Shown here piece after piece: positions 10,366 through 20,954 of a DNA stretch of 64,000 nucleotides. The notes beneath the pieces are model-generated. The model saw only the letters and a list, made by a program, of their open reading frames with translations. It made no database searches and was not told the DNA's origin. Made by a program: the position numbers and the translations under genes. Numbering within the stretch: position 1 is the stretch's first letter; the number at the start of each line of letters is the position of its first letter. Origin of the DNA: Halictus rubicundus (lineage: Eukaryota > Arthropoda > Insecta > Hymenoptera > Halictidae); NCBI RefSeq assembly GCF_050948215.1, contig NC_135149.1:6367001-6431000 (forward strand), given 5' to 3'.

Positions 10366-12470
10366 GAAAATTATGCAATTTTTAAATGCGTTCGAATACT
10401 TTTTGCCAGCGCGGCGGTTGTGCACATTCAAACTTGAATTTCTCGAGAGGATTGATCCATTCCGAGGGACAGCATAAGGGTTTTGTAATACGAGATGTAT
10501 ACAACAACCGGTCCCGTTTCAAAAGCGACTTTCACACTCTGTCGCTCCCGAAGTCAGGCCGCAGAGTGGTTGCTCGTTGAACTACTGGATGTTCTGAAGC
10601 GCCGACAACGATTGATCTCGTCGCAGACGATTTCGTCGCTATCGGTGCCGTGCAATGTATGCACATTCCCTCGCATCGCAGATCGCTCTATTTCCAGAAA
10701 TTCGAATATTAATGTGTACAAACGGCGAGCAGATTCCGGCGCGGCATGAATTCAACCCCGATTCTAATTCCAAAGCTTAATCCAATCTGCATGCAATTGT
10801 CAACGAGGGCGTACTGCCGTGGAGCCGGTTGATTTTAATTAAACCGAATGCAGATTAAATCTAGACTGCAAACGTGCCGGGATGGGGACAGATTAGAAAC
10901 TCGCCTTGTCCGCATAAATTAATAACGATCAGTTGATGTTTGCCTCCGTGATATCAAGCCGGCCGATTAGCTTTCAATGGACGCCATACTAAATCCTGAA
11001 TCGGTAAAAATCTATCTCCTGGATCAAACACAACCCATCGCATTAATTTCCATGCCAAATGGCTCCATCTAAAATGTAAATAAAAAATAACATTTTTAAA
11101 TAGAAGAAATCATTTTTGTGTATGGTGAGCGATGGAAAGATAAAAGATGATACAAATATTTTACTCCCATTTTTCAAAAATGTGACCTTTATAAACTCTT
11201 TGTTCATCACAATAATTGTCCCATTTAAACAAACAATTCCCTTCTGTAAATTCTCTTTTCCCTTCGAAGAAAAGAGAAATATTTTTGGTGATCAAGTTGT
11301 ACTGTTCACTCTGTATAAACAAATCTATTAACAAATTATTTGTTCACATTTAAACATGAATTTTTATACTAGTATATTCAGTGTATCGAACTTGGTTAAG
11401 ATCTGAAAAATACAAGAAGTTTGAAGGATTACTTTATACATTTTAATTTTCCAATTTTTACGTTATTAAATAAATAAGTTTATTTTATGGAATTTTTGCA
11501 GTTGCTTTGACAGTCAAAGCGTTAATAAATCAATCTTAGTAATAGACTTCGGGTCTTCGTGCAAAATAATTGTCTGAGTCAATTGTGAGAGACAGAAATT
11601 GGACAAAAATGAATTTTTCCTTCGACGTGTTTAGTAAGTTAATGTCTCCACAGTTTTGTATTCTATCTATTCGTTTTTGTCACAAACTGGTTATTAAATT
11701 GACCACATAAAAATTCTCAAAAAATCTATCGATAAGCCAGAAGGATTGTTGAAACATGTGTCCAAATAATCTTCGTTCGCGATCTGAATAGATCATACTG
11801 TCGAGGCAAATGATTACAAACACCGCGGAATTCATTTCCCAGAGCTGTCATCACCAATCTGGCAATAGGAAGCCCTGCGGAGGGTCTGCTCGCAACAAAA
11901 TGGAAATCGGTCCAGCATTTGCATAAATTGTGAGGAATTGCGCGGACCAGCGCGGAACTTCAAATAGAAACGGTGGCTCTGGCGAAGTTTGAAGTCCTTC
12001 GGGGGTGTCAGGAAACGTTAATTAAGAAGGATTCGAGGGGGCGGGAGGTAATTAATCCGTGTGCCGGACGTTTGTTTCTGCTCGAAGAATCTCCTCGCTG
12101 ATATTCCGCGCGGCAATCGGCAACATACTGCGGATTAAGCGTCTTCCACCCGCCGCCGCCATGGTGGAATGATTCGAGTTCCAATGAGGTATTTCGACCG
12201 CGTGGCATCCAGTACCCCTCGGGCTGTTAATGGAACTTGGAACTGGCTAGGAGCCGCTGGAAGAGTGAGTCAAAACTGGACATGTTCCAGTGCACGAGGC
12301 TACGCTCGATAAACTCGGGGACCGTCTTCGCCGAAACGTGACTCTAATTTACTGGGGCGCGACCTCGTCGACGATGTGTTAAATGACCTTCGAGTGTCTA
12401 GCATAGTGCCGGGCACGTTTGTCTCAATTGAGATAAAACCGTCCTCACCATAGCGCCCACTGTCCCCCGT
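10366..12470. other. No gene seen; candidate non-coding island
   Basis: About 10386-11040 and 11800-12420 are of balanced GC with many ATTA/TTAATTAAA motifs and no repeats. Short ORFs (10386-10749, 12008-12208 minus) have no recognisable domain. 11050-11800 is AT-rich. The balanced parts are the likeliest unique host sequence in this region, possibly regulatory. No exon could be defended. Confidence 0.4.
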
Positions 12471-12673
12471 AGTCGCCAGATCAAGACTTGTTCCTCCACT
12501 CTAGTTTCTCCTTCTACCGCGCTATTCCCCCATGCTTCCGCCACGGCCCGGTCACGTGACGCGCTCCGTCTCTACCTCATCTGTGTCACAATCTCACGTG
12601 ACTAACCCAGCACTGGTAGAGAGAGGGTAACTTTTTCCCCTTAATTCGTGCTTCCTCCCCTCATCTGGCGACT
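12471..12673. mobile_element. GTCGCCAGAT-ended miniature element, copy 1
   Basis: AGTCGCCAGAT at the left and its exact complement ATCTGGCGACT at the right bound 203 bp. The interior (CTATTCCCCCATGCTTCCGC and TCACGTGACGCG) recurs in reverse at 36078-36232 as a diverged copy. A third partial end with CCTCATCTGGCGAC is at 38680-38712. The terminal base on each side (A and T) could be part of a TA duplication. It is non-coding; the ORF at 12641-12835 only touches its end. Confidence 0.7.
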
Positions 12674-14790
12674 ATGCTGTCCCCCTCCAGTAAGCGCCGT
12701 TACCGTGGACCAACGAAGACACGAAACATCAGCGAACGCGACGAAGCTGCGCACTGTATGAAAGAGAGGTTCGTCGTGGAGCAAGCGTTTGAGGGTCCCT
12801 AACCGTGCCCAGCACTTGTCCAGCACAAGGTTCATTAGTCGGAATAGGAGCTGCGCAAAATAGTCTCAAATAGTAGAAAGTTGCCTAATACAGGGAGATT
12901 TTTTCTAATCGATCATAGATTCTACATAAATATTAAGTTGTCACATGTGAAATGACCGATGTGTGACAGTAACGTTTAGCAAGCACAAGCTTTTCTCTAA
13001 ATAAACTTATTGATCAAAAGAGACACCATTGTGAACTACATACTCTGCTAACCAGTTATTAATATAATTGTCATTTCCATTTTGTGGTTTTACCATCGAC
13101 AAATTTTGCGATGATTAATCACTAGACAACGGATTTTACGCACTCATGACAAAAATGAGTAATTTAAAATGGTAAAACCATTAGAAGAATTTAAAAATAC
13201 TATTGTATTGTTTTTAATCTATTCAACATATTAAGAAACAAAATAAATTCCTGTTTCACTCCAGTTTGTTGCACTTTAGATAAAAAATTTTATTTTGCAT
13301 AAAGATCCGCTGTCTATTAATCACCACATTTTAACCAAACATCATTTAAGAAATTGATAAACAAACATAAGAATGAAATATTTATCTAAAGTGTTCAATA
13401 TCAAGTGGATTTGAGGCAGTTGAAGATGACGTTAAATATATTTGTAACATTATAGAGAGCAAGATTTGGGTGGTAGAAAGAGGTGAAAATAGTTTCCCGA
13501 TTTTCGAAATGGAGTGTCTTTACCACTCAACAACTTTTAATATTGAAGGATTGAAAGCTCTGATCGACGCAGGAGCTTTTTCATTTAAAATTCTACAAAT
13601 ATTTTTACCCATTTTAAAAAAGGATTTGAAAGGTTGATTCAAACAACAATTCAATTTTACATTAAATCTGTAGTACAATAACAACGAAACAGATTGATTA
13701 CAAATTTAATTGAGGTTATTACAGCGAGTTATAACCAACCATTATAGAAAGTAATTTATAATCGAATTAACAGTTACATTTCAATCACCCTTATCAACAT
13801 GTAATCGGCTTACGTTTTGCTCAATCTCCCCGTGAATGACGCAACCATGATTAACGACTTTCTGGAATGTCAAACATCATGGGACGGAGCACCGCTGTAA
13901 TCCTGCTTTCATTTATGAGCCAGTGATACTAATTAAGAGGGTCATGAGAGCAAACCTTTAATCACGGTCTCATAAGCCCTTCTGGGGTCACGATAATATT
14001 ATTTGAACAATTTACGAGTGGCGTGGAAATACGGTGGCTTCAATTAGTTATTTTAATTTATTGTCACCTTAACTGTTTGACCCGGAGACATTTAACATAT
14101 TCTGCGGGATAATTTAATATAATGATGTATGAATTAGCATAAAATTTGAAACAGTGCAATTTTATTTTCACTAAAATAAAATCTTTAACCAAGAAAGTAA
14201 ATTTTCATTCAATTCCAGTTTCTCTATGTGCATTAATAAAATTTTTATTTTGCTTCCTCGACCAAGGAATTAAACAACGAATATAAAATCGTTTGAGTAA
14301 CTTAAACTTCAATCTTGACATGGAAGAGCTCACGCAAATCTTCCTTTTGTACCTTACAGTAAACTATTCTAAGATACAGATACGTATTAAAAATGCATTA
14401 GAGGAGGTCGTTCCATCCTTCCTCTTTTGTGACTTTATTCTCGATTCGTCGTCCGATGATATCTACTGAATAGTGGATGGCCTGGTATTACTACTTTGTT
14501 GGCGAACATCGATTCTTCTTCGTGCTTACAAGACTCCTCCTTCCTTTGCACAAAACTTTCTGCATCCCCCGCGTATGTCCCGCTGAGCATACGGAAGCCG
14601 CTGTCGTTTTCTTGCCGGGTAATCCATCCTGATCCTTTATACTGCTTCAAATCCGCAAGCTTCGGTCTTTCATTACTGTCACCAGTGAAACTGCATTTCG
14701 ACGCGTTACCGACATTGGCCACGGGGACTATGTAATTTCTGTTTGCCTTGGCATCCCATAATGTTTAGTTCAATCCTTTTTTCTGTGAGA
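12674..14790. other. No gene seen
   Basis: Mostly AT-rich single-copy sequence. The stretch at 13125-13165 (ACTCATGACAAAAATGAGTA) resembles 22410-22445, a short dispersed motif. Overlapping ORFs at 14435-14735 are open on both strands and carry no domain, so I do not call them genes. Confidence 0.45.
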
Positions 14791-14794
14791 AAAT

Positions 14795-15509
14795 GCTTTT
14801 CGCATACCCCGGCTCCCTGGGGGAAGCCGGGGTTATGTGGGACTATCCCCGGGGGAGTGTCCCCGGGAAGTAGCCACTAAAAACTCACGCCCACCAAAGC
14901 TAAATGGGAGATGCCTGGATCACGTGAGTACACAACAGGACACCTCCCAGCTATCATACTACCCGGGGGGGAGGAGGTTAGACTCCCCCACTGCCTACTC
15001 TATAAGACCCCGGGAGGAGGGATCTACCGGTGTCCCCATCCCTGGAGCCTTCGAGTTGGGCTTCCCGAGCCCCAGATCGGTCCACCCACAGCTCCCGGTG
15101 TCTTCGTGCCTCGCTCGGAGCGGGTGTCCCGAAGAACCTGCCCCGGCCAAGGCAAGAAGACGCCGCCACCGGTAAGGAAGGGTTGTCGTAGGCGCGATCC
15201 GACCCTTCCCACCCCACCCCCCATGAATTCCCCTCTTCTTATAGGGGAGGGACGGACCAACACCTCCCACATCGAGAGTTATCCCGGAGAGTTATCCCTA
15301 TGCTCCCCCCGAGGGCCGGGGTCAGCTCACAGCCCGATCCCCCGTACCCGCCCCCCCCCCGGTGGGGCACAGTACGACGTGATGGAACCTCTCCGCCCCC
15401 CTCACTCGGGGGCACCAATTGGCGCGTGGATGTCCCCCGCGCCCTCCCACTCAACTCCCACCACCAAGTGGGGGCACACGCGGCCGCAGGGGACATCGGT
15501 GGCCTCCTT
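14795..15509 (-). repeat. 3' region of an R1-type LINE
   Basis: GC-rich stretch continuing downstream (minus strand) from the LINE coding remnant at 15510-15880. It contains stable GC hairpins near its left edge: CCCCGGCTCCC paired with GGGGAAGCCGGGG at about 14806-14831, and CCCCGGGGG with CCCCGGG at about 14848-14870. The left edge is followed on the minus strand by an A-rich stretch (about 14765-14785), as expected of a retrotransposed 3' end. The many overlapping ORFs here, including a 271-codon one on the plus strand, follow from the high GC content. Confidence 0.6.
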
Positions 15510-15880
15510 CTACGTCATCACGACTTCGCAGAAGGAAGCCACCGCCATCCACGACCTTTCGCTCCTGGCCATGTGGTCGACCACGACGACCAGGCCGGAC
15601 ACTCCTCTAAGGTGTGCCTCGCCGTGTCGATATCTTCGCCGCAGTGGTGGCACTGCGCAGTCGGCTCCCGCCCCATCCTGTGCAGGTACTCCCCGAAGCA
15701 CCCGTGGCTGGAGAGCACCTGCGTGAGGCGAAAGGTCAACCTTCTCCGCCTCCTGCACCATACATCGAATATGGGCAGGAGGGCCCGGACGGTCGCGTCG
15801 AGGGGGCCAGTAGTCCCCCCCACTCTGTAAACACGCCCGCCCGGGCCTGGATCTTTATTTCAATCCTCACAACTCGGTGC
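15510..15880 (-). pseudogene. R1-type LINE ORF2 C-terminus, broken
   Basis: Read on the minus strand, one frame (15823 to 15518) contains LTFRLTQVLSSHGCFGEYLH followed by CHHCGEDIDTARHTLEEC, a C-X2-C-X8-H-X4-C zinc knuckle at residues 58-75 of the 101-codon frame. This pattern lies at the C-terminus of ORF2 in R1-clade (Jockey-group) non-LTR retrotransposons. Just after it the homology moves to the neighbouring frame, where SWMAVASFCEVVMTQKEA continues, so a frameshift is present. The endonuclease and reverse transcriptase are absent: the copy is truncated at its 5' side, where it meets a TTAA-flanked element at 15886. Clade assignment is from motif memory, without a search. Confidence 0.75.
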
Positions 15881-15885
15881 CTTAA

Positions 15886-16318
15886 GGGGGCCGGCAGGCA
15901 TTTGGCCTTGACTGTCACGCTATGTTATCCTGTGCCTTTTTTCTAGACATTTTACGTCTTAAATAAGTAAGTAATCAATTAAAAATGCATACCACCGTGT
16001 TTGTACATGTCTTCGCTATGTCTGTATAGAGCCCTTTTTTCGATACGAACACTAAATCTCGCGAAATTAAGAGAATCTCTCAGCGGCAGCCATCTTGTGA
16101 CGTCATACTTGCTTCAGAATTCGAATTTTCTGCCGAATATTGTTAATTACTCCCCGATGAGGTAGAAATTCGAAATTTGGGCTCTATACAGACATAAATT
16201 GGACTTTTAGGAAACACAAGTGACCACTTTTAAACTGCTCATTGCAATATTGAAGCGATAGTTTGAAAAGGTTTTGACCCATGCATAAGCATATGGATTT
16301 CAAACCCTGCCGGCCCCC
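15886..16318. mobile_element. TTAA-flanked element with GGGGGCCGGCAGG ends
   Basis: A perfect 13-bp terminal inverted repeat (GGGGGCCGGCAGG and CCTGCCGGCCCCC) is flanked on both sides by TTAA (15882-15885, 16319-16322). The 433 bp are non-coding. Inside is a second, perfect 18-bp inverted repeat (TATGTCTGTATAGAGCCC at 16017-16034, its complement at 16179-16196), which suggests either a subterminal structure or an older nested element. It sits exactly where the R1-type LINE remnant stops. Confidence 0.8.
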
Positions 16319-16322
16319 TTAA

Positions 16323-16544
16323 CAAATTACCAAAAGTACAATCAATGCTTCACAACATATCTCTGCATACCTATGCATATCTATGCAATATCTATGTGTT
16401 TGGTAGCTTTTTAACCCTCCAGTCGTGCACGGGTTAGAAGTATCCAATTACTTATTTCTTTTTATTTTTTTTTCTTTAAATAAAACTACACTTAGTAAAA
16501 CGAAGATTCATTGATGAATACCAAGATAATTTAAAGACAATTAT
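16323..16544. other. No gene seen
   Basis: AT-rich, with a short ATGCATATCTATGCA-like repetition near 16360-16390. Confidence 0.4.
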
Positions 16545-16900
16545 ACATATATATATAGTATACTACTTGTATAGTATCATGTAGTACACTTTAGTATATT
16601 TTATTATATTTTAATATATTCCAGTGTATTATAGTATATTCAAGCACTCTAGAATACATCCTAGCATATGGTACTATATTCTAGCATATACTATATTCTA
16701 TTGTAGTACAATATATTCTAGTGTATTCCAGTGTATTCTGGTATATTATAGTGTATGATACTATATTATGGTAAACTTTAGTATATACTATGTATAATAG
16801 TACATTCTAGTTTAGTATAGTAAATTTTAGTATATTCTAGTATAGCATACTACATTCTAGTATATTATAATAACTAATACTATATTCTAGTATAATTAAA
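16545..16900. repeat. TATATTCTAG-type minisatellite
   Basis: About 350 bp made almost wholly of variants of a ten-base unit TATATTCTAG (TAGTATATTC, TAGTGTATTC, TATACTATATTCTAG). Spacing is irregular and units drift, as in an old, slippage-expanded array. It has no coding capacity. Confidence 0.75.
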
Positions 16901-18382
16901 TACGTTACGATTTGGATGTAACGCCCTTCTTAAACATCTTCCAAATGAAATACATTTTCCTTCCAGTAACATCACAATCGATAAAATACATTCTAATGAT
17001 TAATTGTATACATCACTATCACCGGCAATAATTTACATCTCAATAAAAATTTTCAAATAGGTTTTACACTATCAGGAGTATCATGTTAGAGCATCGAACT
17101 ATTTTAACATTTCATGCTGGTAGCAAGAGTAACATCGAGGCTTGAACAGTCAAAGTTTCCTTGACATCCCGAGCAACGTGATAGGTGCAATTATCGAAGA
17201 TTCGAGAATGACGTTTCCCTGCTCGGATGTCGCACTATTCGAAAATCTTATTGAGGCAACTTCGGTACGTCGAACGGATCCTGCTAATTCCCTCGGAATT
17301 TCGGCTCATTCACATCTCTCGGGAATAGTTTTAGTGGATCCGAAAGCGACCCGGGCGCAGTTATTACCATCGCGGAACCATGGTTATCTGGTTTTCGTGG
17401 ATTTTACGAAGTAGCGTAACTATGTCCACGTGGTGGTTCATTCAGCGCTTGCCCAAAGTTTCTTCTCTTAACCTCTGCGGTCGGATTTCCCGCTTCTCTT
17501 TGACCCCGTTCCAGATTCCGAAGTGTAAGGAACAATTTCCTTCGCAGATCGTTCATCTTTTTCGGAGGATCCTATCAAAAAAGTGTCAAAGAGAGGGTAC
17601 CATGAGCGAGGGAAACGCAAGTTCTGCTCTTCTATAATAAACGCGATAGAACGAAGTTTTCTACAAAAAACGGTATAGTATAATATGGGAGCCTCTATAA
17701 ATTTTTCAGTATTATTTTATTATCATTTTTGAATTTGTGCAAATACTGGTCTATTACAATAAATACGTTGAATAAGATGAACAATGTTCTATTAGAAAAT
17801 GATTTTTCAAAAAAAAAAAAAAAAGAAAAAGGGCATTGCAAATAATGGTACAGTACAATATAAGAGTTTCTATAAATTTTTCATTGTATGAATTTGTGCA
17901 AATATTCTTTTGTTCGGAAATGAATCTGAACTGATGTATCAAATTGTTTGTCCAACGAACAAACGATCTATTTTTGCTTACGATAGAAATGTACACATTA
18001 AATGAAAATAATCGTTCTTAATTTTGTGTTTGAAGGAAAAATGATTTCGTTCAGGAAACAGAAGTTTGATACTGATCTAAAAATGTTCGTATGAATATTT
18101 CGAGAATCGAAAGTAAAATAAACATTTACAATACGATGTCACATGAAGTTTCTACAACGTTATATATCACGGAATTCAACTAATCCCATTAGTTCATCCA
18201 GTTTCTCAAGTTCATCAGTCTCGGGTAGGTACTCCGTCCACTTCATTTCTGTCGACCGTTTCACGTCAACTTTCATTCTCCATAAATTAACCATTATCCG
18301 GAGTAGTTATCCTGCCGAATGTGGTAGCTGGATGGGAATCGACATAAAGCCCCGTTCGCGCCGTTAGGTTTGATCCCTTATA
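16901..18382. other. No gene seen; unique island
   Basis: 17140-17640 has balanced GC and open frames (17142-17414, 17380-17637) without a recognisable domain. 17640-18140 is AT-rich with a poly-A run at 17810. 18140-18370 is moderately GC-rich. Host single-copy sequence is the likeliest content, and no exon could be defended. Confidence 0.4.
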
Positions 18383-18775
18383 CAGATTGTCCCAAAAATA
18401 TGACACCACCTGAAAATTCGACAATTTTTTATACACATGATGGGACAATAGTTCACCATGAATATTTCCGTTATTTGCAATAATATGAAGAAATGATATA
18501 TACAAAAGTTGCATGGAATAGAGGGGAAAATATTGTAATGCAAACACTTTCTACATGCGCGAAGGTGTTTCGGAGATTTCAAGGTCACCTTGATTTCTTT
18601 AAATGGAACGACCTCTTCTTGTATCATGAATCGATGGAGTATCAAATTCTGCGTAAAAAATATTGACCTTCATATGTCCTAGATCTAATAATTAACGAGA
18701 TATTATCGAAATAATTTTCCATCTGTACCACCATATTCTAGTTGAGGGACATCAGTTCGAGGTACCAGTTTCTAA

Positions 18776-20564
18776 GGGTACGGTTATAGTGGAGCGGTGA
18801 AGATTACAAACCAATGTAATCAAATACAACTGTATATAATGGAGCGGTGACGAGAGCGTTCAGCAAGGCGGCGTATAATAGCGGTGCACATAGAAACAAA
18901 AAGGTTCGGAAGCATTCGGCTTTACCATGTCATTTGATTTATTAATTAGTTTAATTTTCAAAAGTCGTCCTTTATGGGATCAAAAGGACTGTTGTAAAAG
19001 GAGACCGACACTGTGCAACATTGCGATGCGGAATCCTTTGATCGTTGGATCACAAGCGGCCGATCGTTGCTCGGATGTTTCGGTCGGCCGAGCGTCGTGC
19101 GAGGCGTCTTTTGATTTTTAGTCTTTCGACAGTCGTCGTAGCAGAGACATCGTGTCGCATGTATACACCAATGTAATTGTTATAATATACACTTCTCGTT
19201 TACTGTTGTCTCCGATGACTTTCCTACCACTCCGCACCCCCTGTTATATTCCTATTTAACAATAAGGACAAAAACCATCGCAATAGATACGTGCTTGATA
19301 AGTTATAGAAATGAAATCCACAAGTAATGTTATCATAACATATATATACATACAAGATAAATCATTATGTTTTTTTTTTGTTTTGCATTATGCAAAACGC
19401 AATTGCTTTATTCGATTATATGGTTCTAGCAGATACCTTAATAGCGGATAATAAAAAGTAGTAAAAAGCGAGTTCTTCAAAAAAGGAACAAATAAATAGC
19501 CCGCGTCATGTGCTCGCATTTTCTACGCATGCTAGAATATTAATTTTTTATTTCAAGGTAAAATTGTAAGATGCAAACGGAAAAATTTGCGTGATAAATT
19601 TCGGACCGAGATGCTAAAGAAAGTAAAACCAAGGTCAGGAGCAGAACTGAAGAATACGAAAACGATGACGCGGACGATCAGTTGGATCATACAAAGCCAC
19701 TATTTTCATGGTAGTATTTTGATTCATTAAGTTTTCTTAAAGATCAATTTATCCCTCGGAAAAATAACGGAAATTTAGTAGTCGATCATACACTGTTAGA
19801 TCCGAATGAAAACTTATTCGAAGATGCTAATATTCATATATTTTCTGCGCCACTCACTGCACCGTCTTCACCGGTTTCATCTGTTGCCGGCTATAGCAGC
19901 ACGAGAAAATCAAAAAGATCAAATGATCTCTCAACTAATCAGGAAATAGCATCCCAATTAATAGAAATAGAGAAAAAAAAGTTACGGTTAATACCAGAGG
20001 AACAGAATGAAGAAAATATAGCCTTTTTTCAAAGCCTCATTCCACACATAAAGAAACTGTCAGATGAAAAAAAAATATTACTCATGATGGATATACAAAA
20101 AATTGTTTACCGTTATGTTTATGAAACGTCTGAATAAAATTACTTCATTAGACATATAACAAAATTATTTATGATATAATAATAAAATGTTATTTATTAT
20201 TACTATTTATGATATATACATCTTTATTCCCAAATGCCTTTTGGGATGCTGCCTCAATTTAAAATATAGACGATTAAATTCCCCACTTTCTTCTTTATCT
20301 TTATTAATAGGATGGACTGACCACTTTCTAATTCTGCGTCTTACACAATGTGAAGTTAATAAATAATATTTAGTAAAAATATTGTCGGCCAACATGAGCT
20401 TTCGAAGTCTTCGTGACGACATTTCGATGCATACCAAAGAAAAAGTAGATTGTTTGTTCCTCGTTGCTATCCGCTTCACTATAAACACGCACCGCACCGC
20501 TTTGCACACCGCACAGCTCTTCTCTCCGCTCTACTCACTTCGCCGCTCCACTATAACCTCGTAC
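18776..20564 (+). mobile_element. PIF/Harbinger-type element, internally deleted
   Basis: Ends GGTACGGTTATAGTGGAGCG (left) and the complement of CGCTCCACTATAACCTCGTAC (right) form a TIR, flanked by TAA at 18773-18775 and 20565-20567, the three-base duplication typical of PIF/Harbinger. The core TATA(A/G)TGGAGCGGTGA recurs inside the left end (18831-18850, weaker at 18872) and CCGCTTCACTATAAAC inside the right end (20471), a subterminal repetition that often serves as transposase binding sites. Only the accessory MADF-BESS reading frame is left; the DDE nuclease gene is missing. The related site at 55045-55095 lacks it. Confidence 0.75.
18927..20137 (+). pseudogene. MADF-BESS accessory protein of a Harbinger element, broken
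   Basis: Three coding stretches line up with a MADF-BESS protein. At 18927 the frame reads MSFDLLISLIFKSRPLWDQK, the start of a MADF domain (LI..V..RP.LWD). After ATTTTTTATTTCAAG, a good splice acceptor ending at 19557, comes KRKNLRDKFRTEMLKK with PRSGAE, the MADF helix-2/3 signature. The frame then shifts near 19628-19660 and continues with YFDSLSFLKDQFIPRK, a low-complexity Ser/Pro linker and FFQSLIPHIKKLSDEKK, a BESS motif, ending at TAA 20135-20137. A TAG interrupts at 19712-19714, and roughly 25 residues between the first two blocks are missing. In PIF/Harbinger elements such DNA-binding partners assist the transposase. This copy cannot make the full protein. Confidence 0.75.
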
Positions 20565-20954
20565 TAAATAGTAAATACGTATTGAAAATTATTTCGATAA
20601 TTAATTATTAGGTTTAAGACATATGAAGGTCAATATTTTTTACGCAGAGTTTGATACTCCATCGATTCATGATACAAAAGGTAGGACTTTCCATAAATGG
20701 GTTTAAAGTCTCAACTGTCTGTGACCAGTACGCTACGAATCTAGCAGTAATAACAGAATATACTATTTTGTAAAAGTCGACCTTTTCGATTCAGCAAAGG
20801 TAATGCGCCGGAAGGCAGCAGAAGTAGCATTAACTTTTAACTGTCATTATGTCGAAAGTCAGATGTTAACTTGCTAAATGACAAAGCATTCTTTAATTTG
20901 TATTTGCCTGAAGACTAGTACGCAAGTGGTCCCAGATTTTCGGGACACTCTATA

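Larger units (their letters stand above)
18383..20952. mobile_element. TIR element interrupted by a Harbinger-type element
   Basis: The outer ends CAGATTGTCCCAAAAAT (left) and the complement of ATTTTCGGGACACTCTA (right) form a TIR, with TA outside (18381-18382, 20953-20954). Inner arms pair over a long stretch: TCATGAATCGATGGAGTATC at the left and its complement at about 20655-20680, and GAAGGTCAATA-type sequence on both sides. At 18776-20564 the symmetry is broken by a separate element. A related copy begins at 53996 and shows the same order of arm segments, so the family is real. No gene belongs to the outer element. Confidence 0.75.

Noticed and set aside
14435..14735. Paired ORFs on both strands (95 and 79 codons)
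   Set aside because: Mirror frames without domain or splice signals; most likely chance.
14911..15726. 271-codon plus-strand ORF, the longest in the window, and several overlapping ones
   Set aside because: It lies antisense to the R1-type LINE remnant in very GC-rich sequence where stop codons are rare on all frames. No domain; proline and threonine runs reflect the C-rich strand.
19551..19557. Treating the MADF-BESS remnant as a working spliced gene
   Set aside because: The acceptor is good, but a missing domain segment, a frameshift near 19628-19660 and a TAG at 19712-19714 rule out an intact product.
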